A stretch of 34,262 nt of DNA from Priapulus caudatus (lineage: Eukaryota; Priapulida; Priapulimorpha; Priapulimorphida; Priapulidae). A model generated the notes under the pieces. That model ran no database searches and had not been told where the DNA came from. It worked only from the letters and a program-made list of their open reading frames with translations. The stretch covers positions 343,884 through 378,145 of the forward strand of contig NW_014577266.1 of assembly GCF_000485595.1 (NCBI RefSeq). The letters are read 5' to 3'. The translations under genes and the position numbers were made by a program. Positions 20,965 to 32,800 of the stretch are shown piece after piece. Each line of letters starts with the position of its first letter. The first letter of the stretch is position 1.

Positions 20965-22714
20965 CACATTATAAAATGTCGCAAACATTTTACCTTTGTC
21001 AGTATTTTATGAAGTGGTGAAAGGTACATTTATTCAAAATACAGTGAATTACATACTATGTTGGTTCAGTAAGGAAAGACTTGGCTATAACATGACAATT
21101 TTCTTTACATACCCACCCAATCTGGGGTTTTGATCGTCACATTTAAAAAACGCTTAGGCTGGATTGTGTTGACAAAGTAATCAAGTGAGCCTTTCTCTTT
21201 TTTCTGATAAACATGTTCTGTGGTGGTGTTAGGATAACAGGCAGATTTTGTTAGTCTGAATTTTTTCAGATTGAAGAGTGTAGTGCAACAATTAGTTTAC
21301 TGAGATCACACATCGTGACATCACACGGATATTCTACAGGGTGGAATACACACTTACACCACAAAATTGGGCTGGAAGACTTTTCCTATTTACATTTGAG
21401 TGCAGCACCCCTTCCTCATCAGCAAGAACCAGCTCAAGCAATACTCTTTGCTTAACAAGTCTAACTGCACGTAAAAATATCAACCCAGTACTGCCCATAA
21501 TGAAAACAATGTGTCACTGTCAGCCAGCTGCTACGTTCTCATTACCTTGCATAGTTCAATATTAAAAACACTTTGCTTTACGTAATATGATGTATACAGT
21601 ACAGTGTCAAGTGTCAGTACAACTGCAATATACACACATTCAATTTTCATGATTCATAACTAAAATCAAGCTCATAATAAATAGTATTAGCTACTGGTGA
21701 CAGGAACCGGCTGGAATTTAAACAACTAATTATTGGTTACACTCAACTGATCGATACCTGATCACAATTGGATAAGCTGTCAAGGCCAAAATACACGACA
21801 GTAGCAACGACCAATTGTAACGTTCAGTGACAAAGTTGCAGTGACTGCTCCCACCCACATTGCAGGTGTTATCGATCAATTTAGGTCAAAGTTTGCCTAT
21901 CTTCTCACTACACAATGACAGAGATTTAAAGTTTGTAAATTTGAGGCTGTCGAACGTTACATGGGCTTACCATTGTTTTCAAAGTCCATTGCTAAGGATA
22001 TTCATAGGTTTTCTTTTAGCTGGACAGCCTTGCAAAATAATGGCCCAGATCTTATAAAATCTATTTCATTGAACACAAAAAATTGTTTGTTCAACAGACG
22101 CTATTGTAACCTGCAGACACCTGAGCAGCTCAATTTGGTTACGAACTGTTGCTGTCATGTGCCATCGAAAACATGATCTACAGCTGTGATTAGCCATTTA
22201 TGAAGGGTGGGCACTATATAACAATCACCAGTACTTAGTGCCAGTGATGCTTTGCACCAAGAAAGGACATTTCTGCCTGCATCTGAGAATCATTGAATTC
22301 GATATCATAAATGATAGACAAAGTGTGTGAACAGTGTCCTTACTACAGCCAGACCAGCGTGGATTGCCTAATTAATGTTTTCATTTTCAGTACCTGCCAT
22401 TGAAAGGCTAGTAATATCTATTTGCATTGCTGCTTATGCCTCACCAGCCTAACTTCAAAGCATTCAACGATATAAATCTGATTACTCTGCATTCTATTCC
22501 TCTTATTTCTGACATTTAATACAAGCCCAAGATCACTACTCGTATCCTTATCGTAATCCTACACATAAATAGACTATTTATAGAAATTTAAGCGTCATGA
22601 ATTCTGACTTCCAAAGATCATCTAGTTTCCTCACTTGTCACACAGTCACACCAGAGAAATTTCACATTTCCACTTGGCTCTCCCAGTGTAGTATTAAAGT
22701 AGCAGTGGTTGTTA
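20965..22714. other. Intergenic stretch, nothing recognised
   Basis: About 1.75 kb of AT-rich sequence. Open frames of 65-74 codons (for example 21341-21565, 21860-22057, 21961-22176) show no family resemblance or gene context. No RNA gene, array or element ends were seen. Confidence 0.5.
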
Positions 22715-22716
22715 TA

Positions 22717-23165
22717 CAGTAAAAACCCGCGTATAAGAACATAGATTTTTCCAAGTTAGCCTCAATAGGTTCTTATATAAATGGTGCTTACTGAAAAATT
22801 AGGCTCAAAAGGTTCTTAAATAGGTTCTTAATTGTTTCTACTTTTAATATGTATAAGCTTATACTTGATTCAAATTGTGTTAAAATTTTCTTACAAGGAC
22901 TGCAATTTTTGCTAATTAATACCCATGATTGGCTACAGTGTAAGTTTTTCAGTGCATACCATACTGTATGATACAGTATGTATCCAAGGAAATAAAACAA
23001 CATGCCAAAAAATGGAGGAGAAAAAAATTGGGGAAAAAAATGGAAAATTAAGAACCTACTTTAAAATCTTAGCCTAAAACAGGTTCTTATGTAAAGGGGT
23101 CTAAATGGGAAATTTTAGCCTAACATGTTCTTAAAATCTATGTTCTTATACGCGGGTTTTTACTG
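22717..23165. mobile_element. pogo/Tigger-like MITE with TA target duplication
   Basis: The terminal repeats match for at least 33 bases: cagtaaaaacccgcgtataa... at the left, and its reverse complement ending ...gggtttttactg at the right. TA flanks both ends (22715-22716 and 23166-23167). The CAGT start, followed by an A-rich stretch and a CG-containing phrase, is characteristic of the pogo/Tigger branch of Tc1/mariner. The interior has repeated ggttctta words and no transposase. Length is 449 bases. Confidence 0.85.
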
Positions 23166-23487
23166 TATAGCGCCCACCTTTCTGAAGCGCCGCGCAACTA
23201 TGCTGCTGGAAATTATCAACGATTCCTAATGTTTTTGTCATTACGGTTGTCACTGGATGTTATCATGCAACAGCTCACTGGAAACAATTTTTTTTAATGT
23301 CGTCAAATGTTACGAAACGGTTAGTCGTTGTAGCTGCAATGTGTCTTGATCTGTCATCTTATTAATGCATGCATGACCTCAGTTTATCTTTTCTAAATCT
23401 AAGAGAGATAACTCATGTCTACATTATTCTTTCATAGGTGCATAAAAATTATTATCCCTCAAATTAACTGAAATATTAATACATATG

Positions 23488-23819
23488 CAGTTTCCCGTGG
23501 CCAAAAAGGTCTGTGAGGTGGTAAATGTTTTTCGTGATGTTTGTGCATTTCGAGGTCCTAGCAAAGCGAGCAGCGCATATGCTAGCCAAGCTAGGGGGTC
23601 CGAGGGCAGGCTCCCCCCAGGAAATTTGTGAAAAAATGGTGCAATTTGGTGCATTCTAACTAAGCTATTCTGAACACATTGTATGAGACTCTTGAATCTC
23701 CTTTTCAAATTGTCAAAGGTTTCGTCAGCGAGGCAGTGTTTTGGACAAATTTCTGTGTGGCAGGTGAGAATTTGAGCGAGGCGGGCCGCCTCGCTCGTGT
23801 CAATGCACAGGAAACACTG
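23488..23819. mobile_element. hAT-like MITE
   Basis: The left end cagtttcccgtgg and the right end cacaggaaacactg are imperfect inverted copies of CAGTGTTTCCTGTG, a terminus common in hAT transposons. The interior contains the purine/C-rich phrase gagggcaggctccccccagg and a hairpin gcgaggcgggccgcctcgc. A 132-codon minus-strand frame (23822-23424) spans it but looks like repeat sequence read through, not a gene. No clear 8-bp target duplication. Confidence 0.6.
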
Positions 23820-24812
23820 CATATATATGTAAATAAATTATGTCTAACATGCTAACAGACACAATACCGATTGCTCCAGCATAAATATTACCACAACTTT
23901 GTGGTGTTCTAGCATTAAAACAGTAAATGAACAGCAAAGTTGCACCTGCATTATTGAGATTTGTGAAAATAAAACATGAAAATGCACGCATAAAACAAGT
24001 GCACCTGTTTACGCAACGTAAATTGTTCAAGACTGGTACTCTATGTCGACATGTAGACAAACCTAGTAACAGCGTAGAGATAGGGCACCAGTCGACTACA
24101 GCATCTCATGAGATGAGAGAATGATGTGCTATAATGATGTTGACATAATGTAAACATATTGGCGAAAATAATGACGTGCGAGTGTTCTACGACATAAACC
24201 TTATTGTATACACGTGGTATTCAACAAGGAGTAACAGTATGTATCAGAACTGTTAAGAAAATAAGAGAACGCTTGGAAAAACATGTGAAATCATTAATTT
24301 GAAGTAAGGAATTCAAGCAATGTTCCCGATTAGTCTCATATTTTTTTTAACAATACGATACTTACTGGTAGTGTTTGCATAACAGCAAGTTTTTACAGTA
24401 AGGCTGACATGTCTTAAGTAGAACACGCACACATTGTTACTTTCAACAAAATATGCAATAATTAGAAATTCTTTGGTCGTTTATTTTTGGTAAAACACTA
24501 ACATGTTCGCTATCAGGTGAGACTATATTTCACTATTTTTGGTAATGTCGTTGCACAGCAACCAATCTGCAAGATTCCAACAATACTTGTGAAGTAACTT
24601 TACAAAACTACCATAATTTATTGAGCTGGGACACTTTCCTTGTATGTTACTAAGCTTATATTACTTCGAACCATCTACTCATCTAGGCATAATCGATCCG
24701 ATGCAATAGCAATGCCAATGAAAATTAATAATTGAACCTGTAATTTGTAAAAATGTAACCTCGTAAATAATATTCTTCAAAGTGCAAGGGATTATATCGA
24801 AGGGAAAGAGAA
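23820..24812. other. Intergenic stretch, nothing recognised
   Basis: About 1 kb of AT-rich sequence with no supported gene, RNA or element. Confidence 0.5.
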
Positions 24813-24820
24813 TTCATCAA

Positions 24821-26011
24821 CACAGGCACTTGCATTGTTTCAATAAAATATAATGCTCAATAAATACGAAATCTATTTACTACCAAAGTCTTAATGTTTC
24901 TATACTCTCTTTCACCTATTATTTCCAACAATTTCCTGCAAATGCCGTCCAAATGCTCATCTGCAACAAACGCTGGCTGCCGCTGCACATTGATGCATAA
25001 ATATATAGCAGGTAGGAAAGCGTGCTGCCAAAATTCGCTCGACGCTCGCTTGATTTCACACGAATACAACACAAATATTCAACCATTCTACTCCTTTTTG
25101 TTTCTATTTGAAGAACTGTTCACTTGTTATAAAAACATACTGTCTGCGTTCGTAACCGAGCTGTGTCACGCAAAATCACACAAAGCCTGAAGAAATTCTC
25201 GCGTTCGCTACCGTTACGCAGTTTATGTAAATGGCTGCAAGTACAGGGCTATAGGCGGCGCACTGCATTTTCGGAAACTACCACGCTGCTTTCGAACTCC
25301 CGTACGAGCCTCGTCAAAGCCGCCAGTGGATTGTTGCAAAAACGTTGCAGCGTTGCGGCGCAAAAATGAGGTCACGAAGAGCGCCGGTGGGTGTTTCCTG
25401 ATTCTGACAGCCATTTACATAAACTGCGCAACGGGAGCGAACGCGAGAATTTCGTCAGGCTTTGTGTGATTTCGCGTGACACAGCTCGGTTACGAACACA
25501 GATAGTATGTTTTTATAAGAAGTGATCACTGTCATTCAAATAGAAACAAAGATGGAGTAGAATGGTTGAATATTCATGTTGTATTCGTGTGAAATCAAGC
25601 GAGCGTCGAGCGAATTTTGGCAGCACGCTTTTCTACCTGCTATATATATTTATGCTGTGGCTATATGCCCGGCAGCCGGGCAGTCTTCAATTTCCTAAAT
25701 TCCCGGCAGTTCCTAACCCTAACCCTTGTTTACTTGAAATAACGCTGAAAATTAAAAACTGCCGCGCACTTAGGAAATCGAAGACCGTGCCCGGCTGCCA
25801 GGCATATAGCCACTCTGATATGTTTATGTGTCAGTGTGCAGCGACAGCCAGCGTTTGTTGCAGATGAGCATTTTGACGGCATTTGCAAGAAATTCAAATT
25901 GTCGGCAATAATAGGTGAAAGAGAGTATATAGAAACATTAAGACTTTGGTAGTAAATAGATTTCGTATTTATTTAGCATTATATTTTATTGAAACGCTCC
26001 AAGTGCCTGTG
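24821..26011. mobile_element. Foldback DNA transposon with 8-bp target duplication
   Basis: Long inverted arms: left about 24821-25233, right about 25405-26011, with a loop of about 170 bases. Ends are CACAGGCAC...GTGCCTGTG. The octamer TTCATCAA flanks both sides (24813-24820 and 26012-26019), a clear target duplication. Eight bases is the size made by hAT and P transposases, so the element was probably moved by one of these; none is encoded here. The right arm is longer because of a nested element at 25655-25822. Excluding it, arms match for about 420 bases with moderate divergence. A solo fragment of the same family lies at 11488-11618. Confidence 0.88.
25655..25822. mobile_element. Nested MITE with telomere-like core
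   Basis: Inserted in the right arm of the foldback element: the left arm has no counterpart to these bases. Inverted ends are tggctatatgcccggcagcc on the left and ggctgccaggcatatagcca on the right, with pairing continuing through ttcctaa/taggaa. TTTATG occurs immediately before and after (25649-25654, 25823-25828), a probable 6-bp target duplication. The centre contains cctaaccctaaccct, a TTAGGG-type telomere-like sequence (25712-25726). Confidence 0.8.
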
Positions 26012-26019
26012 TTCATCAA

Positions 26020-26780
26020 GACAAGCAAGAGCAAAGAGGGAATGTCAATCTTCACCGTCACGCACGGTTCACCTGACAATGTTCATGATGAATTTTATAC
26101 TATAGTTTTAACGCCAAATAATTTGGGTATGTTAACACCCTTAAGAGATAAGATTAATCATTACTAATGAGAAAAAGGTGGTTAAGCGACTGCAAATTAG
26201 CTTATGCCTGATCATAAATGCAGGACTAGGGAGTAGGGTCGAGATGAATTTAGGCTGGAGAGTCAGTGGGAGGGTGGGCTCTAGAGACTAGAGTAGAGTG
26301 AATCCGAACCGCTAAACGGAGAAACATCAAGAATTCCTCGGCAACACACATTAAGGACCATTCGCACACACGCTCAAAAACAGTGCAATTAATAACTAGT
26401 GTTCACCGCTTACCATTTTTCTAAATATTATCAATAAAGACTAAAAACGCATAGAAACAATTACTACGGTCTTCAACGTAGTTATTTTACATCCGGGGAC
26501 TCCTCCTAGAATGACACAGTCAGCAAAGGTGGCTCTCGCATGTGGCGTTGCATTATACAATATATACTTTTTTTCTATGTGATAGTCCAATAGCTGATAA
26601 TTAAAATGCATTGGTGAGAAAAATTTAAGTTTTGATGATATTGTTTATAGTGTCTTCCTATGGTGTTAATTTTTCGCGTTTCAGTGTATTAAATGTGGCC
26701 CATGTATGCATGCACCCCTCCAATTTATTTAATGGGACTAACCAGGGAGTTGCGCAGGTATAGAGATTTCGCTGCGCCGC
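26020..26780. other. Upstream region of eEF1-gamma, nothing else recognised
   Basis: About 760 bases between the foldback element and the eEF1-gamma 5' end. A 73-codon open frame (25946-26167) mostly overlaps the foldback arm and is not supported. The core promoter should lie in the last part; no convincing TATA box is seen, while CpG content rises from about 26760. Confidence 0.5.
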
Positions 26781-26784
26781 GCAT

Positions 26785-26794
26785 CTCCCTTTCC
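26785..26794 (+). promoter_or_regulatory. Candidate 5' TOP pyrimidine tract / transcription start
   Basis: An uninterrupted ten-base pyrimidine run starting with C (ctccctttcc) lies nine bases before the eEF1-gamma start codon. mRNAs for translation factors and ribosomal proteins in animals typically start at a C followed by 4-15 pyrimidines (5' TOP), which puts their translation under TOR control; vertebrate eEF1-gamma mRNA is a TOP mRNA. If transcription starts here, the 5' leader is about 19 bases. Confidence 0.5.
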
Positions 26795-26803
26795 ACGTTC
26801 GTG

Positions 26804-29800
26804 ATGGCTGCCGGTGTAAGCTATTTTATTGGCAAGACTAATCTAACGTGAATGAATTAATCCGGAGTTTTTGTATGGCATTAATTGTGCTGGCTGCAGA
26901 ATAAGTATTTCAAATTCGTATTTGTTAATATAGTTTTATGTTTATGTATTTTTGTGAGTACTTTGACTTCTTGTTTCAGACTCTGTATACATACCCGGAA
27001 AATTTCCGTGCATACAAAATCCTCATCGCCGCACAGTACAGCGGTGCTAAAGTCGAATTGGCAAAAGACTTCAAATTTGGAGACACAAACAACACAGATG
27101 CGTTTCTTAAAAAGTTTCCTCTAGGAAAGGTATGTTGGCTTGCAATTTTCAGATTAGTTTGGTGAACAAACGACACATTGTCATTTGCATTACTGTTGGT
27201 ATGTTTACTAGCAGTAGCACTAGCAGTACCGGTAGCACAGTGGCCGGTTTGACACGTGACACGTCTACAAAAATGTTTACCAACCTGTTGTGCAATCGCT
27301 CACATTTAGTGGCATTCGCTGCAATACCCTAACCCAAATGTATGATTATTTATATTAAGGGCAAGAAACGGCAATCTTTACGATTCTTTACTGAGAACGA
27401 CTAACCTAACGTTTGACATTTGAGAAATTTAGAATGTATTAACTATTATTTCCAACGAGCTGTTTGTTGCACACGCACGCGGTAACTTCGGGCCATAACT
27501 GTAACTAAAAAAGCATTTGGAATGGTTTCTTATTTCCATTGACATAGTTGCACTTCGTAAATAGCCAATCACTACTACTACTAGGTAATGTTTTCATGGG
27601 TGTGTGACTGTAATATTTTGTAATGGAAACTGTTGTTCAGCTATGTACGGATTGTAATGGCCTTTGTCGAACAGACCATTTATGTCTTCTGACCCCATTT
27701 ATGTTTTCTGACAATTTGGTTTAATGGTATGACCTGGGTCATTTGCCGTGCAAGGCTGCTCAGCCAACATTAAACATTTGGCTATCCTTAGCACAGGACC
27801 CTGAAATCAGTGCCCATGTAACTTTCAACACTATTTTACAAACTTAAGATATCTGCCAGTGTGTAGGAACAAAATATAGAGAGGATGCTCTTTTAACTCA
27901 TTCATCGTTTCTGAGCTAGAACATTAAAATATATATTGCAGGTGCCAGCATTTGAGGATGACACCGGTGTTACTCTTTTCGAAAGCGATGCTATAGCTCG
28001 TTATGGTAACATTAAATAATAAATTTTTTACAGTAAACTATGTAAATTTATGATAATTTATGGTTAAATTTATATAAACTAAAGTTATAATAACAACTTA
28101 CAGAAAAGAGAAGTAATTTGAATAATCAGTTTATTCATCCGTGTCAGTCAAAATATGACAGTGCTAAGGTTTGTTGACGTCAGGTAGTTCACTGGACTAG
28201 TGTTTCTACAATCAACAGTATATAGGGTAGTTTCAGACTAATGGACTAGTAGTTGCCATTAATTTCAAACCCCGTTTATTTGGATGTATAAGCTGTCTTT
28301 TTCTGTTGTAATGGTCTCGTTCTATATCTTTTAGCATTTGCCTATATTTTCAGTTGGTAATGCTACGTTGCGGGGTACCACAGGAGCAGATGCGGCTAAA
28401 ATCTGCCAGTGGGTAGAATTTGGAAACAATGAAATCTACCCTTCTGCAGCCACGTGGGTGTTTCCATGTCTAGGTGTCATTCAATTTAACAAACAAGTAA
28501 GCTTATGTATACTAAATACTGCAGTAGAAGTTTATTAAGACAGTTGGCATGTATTAAATCTCAAGGTATAGCTACTATACAGGATAATACCACTTCATCT
28601 TTCTGAATTCTTGTCTTGATCTAAATTAATGTTTGTTCAACGTATTATGTCAATTTATGCCGATTAATAGTAATGAATAATAATTGAAAGTAAATCAAAA
28701 TTAAACAAGTGCAGAATTGATTGTTTCTTGTCATTGCTTTTACTACCTTGCATGTAACTTGTGTGTTTCTAGGAAGTGTATATTATATATCCACGTGAAG
28801 AGTTGAGAGTGGCATAATGTTTGGTTAAGGAATTATTGGTATATACGTACTGGGCTCCCTACGTTTGTGTAGGGGGTTTAATGGTCATGTGGTTATAATC
28901 GGTGGTGTTATTCTTCCTTTCAGGCAACAGAAGAAGCCAAAGGACATGTGAAGAAGGCCCTTGGTGTGCTAGATGGACATCTTAAGACACGCACTTTCCT
29001 TGTTGGGGAGCGTATTTCTCAAGCTGACATATCCGTTGCCTGTGATCTACTACTACTCTACCGCTATGTACTTGATCCTGCATTCAGGGCTGTGTTTGGC
29101 AATGTCAACCGTTGGTTCCTCACACTGCTACACCAGCCTCAGTTCAAGACTGTAATTGGAGACTTCGAGTTGTGCCAGAAGGCTGCGCAGTTTGACGGTA
29201 AGTATTTTCAAACTGGTTTTACTTACTGATTGTGGAGTAGTTGTTAGTAATTGTACACTTAATGCTATCCTGAAGTTGCTTGTATTTTTTGCACAATTAT
29301 CTAACATAATATTGTGGGATATTTTTATTTGACATTTTTTTTCATTTTAGGTAAATCAAATCTTTAGGGGAATACATTACTCTAGAATTTGAGAGTATAT
29401 TATGATAGTAGATTTATAAATAATAGCCCATACCTATAAATATCTATAATTACGCATTCACGTTTGTCATAAAACAACATTGAATTTCGAAATCTTCATT
29501 TTTTGGCGCTGACATGACACCCGCGACCAGGGCTCGAATTAACCGACGGCACCGACGGCAATTGCTGTCGGTGCCCCTATCAATCGCCGTACTGCCCCTG
29601 AAAATCCAACCCGACCGACGGCAGTCACCTGCCTTGCCCTGCTGTGTAATTGCCGTCGGGTGCCCTTTAATTCTACTGCCCTAGTTTCGTTTTTATCGAT
29701 GTCACATAACTACGTGGTCGCGTGCGTGCTAGTAGTTGCGAATGATTGAGGCTAAAACCGATAGGAGGAGGGAATAACTAACGCATCGGATAATTATTCG

Positions 29801-32800
29801 CTCCTGATAGCGCATGTAACATTTTGTTACTGTACTTCATTAGCAGAGGCGGGGGTACAGGGGTCGTGTTACGGATGTAAAGCTTACATGGGCATATGTG
29901 TTTTGTACATTACAAGCAAGACGAGTTGAATGTAATGATTTGTGTATGAGTTTCCTTTATTTTAACCAACAAGTGGGGCCCTTGGTGCGCCTTCTCATAC
30001 TTTTGAGAGTGCCTGGTCCTTTAAAATTGCTCTGTGCGTCCATTTTAGAGATAAGTTCAAGGCGATTTCTCACATGGCCCTAAAAAAAATTGCCTGCTCC
30101 TTCTCGTCGCTTAATTCGAGCCCTGCCCGCGACCGTGCTGCCACCCTGAGAAAGTTGCGGTCATTGATAATTTATTTTGCACGTTACAGACCGAGGGCTA
30201 ATCACAAAGTACAATTATATTTATACCTAAATGCTATATAACCGACGATATTTTATTTAGGACAAATTATTCATATTAATAACTGAAACTATATAAGATA
30301 TCAGCAATCCTTCTGCTTTTAAATTAATAAATATGAAACACCCTCGGTCTGTAGCGCTTGGCTGAAAAGTCCTTTTGCGCAACTTTTAGATAGTGCGGCT
30401 TTGAGTGGCGCCACCATCGTTGTAATTCAAACTGTAGTCGTTAGTTTTAAAACATTAAAAAAAAATATTTCTAATGGTGATTGAACCGTGGAATTTTTAT
30501 TGTAATGTAATTTTAACCTAAATCAACTGAAAATAACCCTAGAACCTAAGGTCAAGTATTCCTTTAAGATGTTTTTCTATTCCTCTAGCTAAGAAGTACC
30601 AGGAACTTCATGGGAAGAAGAAGGAAGAGAAACCGAAACAGGAGAAAAAACAAGAGAAGAAGGTAGTTTAAAATGTTTTTATTCGCAAAATAGTATAACT
30701 TCTGTAGACCAGCAATTTGATAATTGGGCAATTCTGGTTTGTTCATTTGAAATAACACATAACTATAGCAACTAATGAGATCATATGGTATGCTGCACAA
30801 TATACATGGGGAAAAAAGATCCAAGTTTTAGCATAAATTTCGAATACAATTCTTTGGTGTGATATTGATAGAAATACTATTTAGAAGTTCAAGATTCAAG
30901 AAATTAATTTTAAGTGCATATTCATTGCTTTATTGTGCAAACAAGCTAAAAAAGGACAAAAAAGAAAAATTAAAGGTATTGGTGGCATGTGTAGTATATA
31001 TAAATAGCATTTAGTCATGCATGGTTATCTCTGTCTGTTCAAAGTTTCATTTCTACTCTATTCTTTATATTGAGTAGTCATGACACACCTTTTGAGTGTG
31101 ACAAACTCGGTAATGAGTGTGCTGTGTTATAGTTGTAGTAGATATCGGTTTGAGTATCGGTCAAGATTTCTGAGTAGGTTATTGAATTATGCAGAGCTCC
31201 TAAACTCCACGATAGAGGGCGCTCTCGCTCATGGGCTCGATTTACCACTGCCACAAGCAGATTTCTGTTACAATTTGTAACGCTTTTTTACTACAAGTTT
31301 TACAGCAGCCACGTTACTCGTATCTTATGTAATAAGATTTGGACTAATAAAAGTTGCAAAGATATTAAAAATCCAACCATTATTTTATGAAAAATTTGAT
31401 GAAATAGTGCGCGTATTGTGCGCCCATTTACTACTTTCAAATCATATGCTGTTTACGAATCTCTATTCGCTGGATTTCCCCGGAGCTCCGGCCACTTTAA
31501 AAATAGTGCTAGCATTGTGGCAGTGGTATCCTGAGTGTACGAAGGTGCACTGTATGCAGTTTGCAGAGCTCCTAGCCCATTTTTTTAAATTATGGTAAAC
31601 ATTTCCCTGCATGCAACACCCGTAGAATTTTTTGAAGTATTTGGACAAATATTGTAGTACATCAGAATGCATCATATTGCACCCCTTAAGCCCTAGCAAA
31701 ACACTGTTTTATTAGTGATTTCATTTTTAACTTGTTCTATAAGAAAATTTCTCGTTCAAGGTGATGAAGTTAGTGATAGAATGAAATAGTGTATTGTTGT
31801 TTCGCACATTTATATAGCATGGTTATTCTCTGAATGGTATTTGATGGTATCATTAGAAAAATTATTAAGTATGTAAATTGTCACATATTTTTAAAAGATG
31901 TTCTGAATTTATTTTCAGCAATAAGTCACATTGTTTCTTATTTTTAAGGCATTGTGAATGTCAGAGGTTGACACCCTGTTTGTTTATCATATATTTAGAA
32001 GTTCAACTGGGAAGTTTACAGTTTTTACATCCTTGCATCCTATTGTTGTTATCCGTGTTTAGTCATGTTTCAGCAAAGAAAGATCAATACTTATTCAAAC
32101 TGCCAACCTGAATATGTTATATAATTGGTATGATGCGTTTCCTAGAACTGGAGTGATAAAAAAAACTGTGAAACCTATTTTTCCTTTACAGCCAGCAAAA
32201 GCAGCAGAACAGGAGGAACCTGATGCATCAGAGGAAGCATTAGCAAAGGAACCTAAACCGAAGGATCCATTTGCAGCCTGTCCTAAGAGGTAGTGAGAAT
32301 GAACATTGTGTGTATGCCCTATGTAATGATACAAGTCTTATATGTGCAGCTAATGTAGTGTTCCATTTCACCAATCCATTTAGAAATTGTCCGTGATTAA
32401 ATGGATTTTGTGAAGTAGTAAGATTTTAGGAGGATAGTAGTATCTGTCTCTCCATCCGTCAACAATACAGGCAGGAATATGAATCGCTTCATACCAACTG
32501 GTAGCAGATAAATGCATATAATTATAATTACAATTACCATTCCCATTAGTATTAACATTAGCATTATAAGCACTAGGGTTGTAGGTAACAAAAATCCACA
32601 TGCTGTCATGGTGATGCCACAGATTTTTGTAATGAATAAGCAATTGGCTAAAACAGGAACTTATCTAAAGTAAGCCGTGCAAGTAATGATATTAACATTT
32701 AAATATATATTGCACTGGAAATGACAAAATGTCTAAATTATTTGGTTGGGGAAAATATACATAAATTTGTTGTGTTAATTAGTTAAAATTAGTGAGTAAA

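Noticed and set aside
23424-23822. 132-codon minus-strand frame
   Set aside because: It coincides with the hAT-like MITE at 23488-23819, and the peptide reflects the C-rich repeat phrase rather than a protein family.
31206-31225. CTCF-like motif (ccacgatagagggcgctc)
   Set aside because: Only about 11 of 14 consensus positions fit, the key CCA spacing is wrong, and agagggcgctct words are common in invertebrate repeats.
31761-31836. Possible C/D snoRNA in eEF1-gamma intron 6 (GTGATGA ... CTGA)
   Set aside because: The flanks cannot form the terminal stem and no C'/D' boxes or guide were seen.
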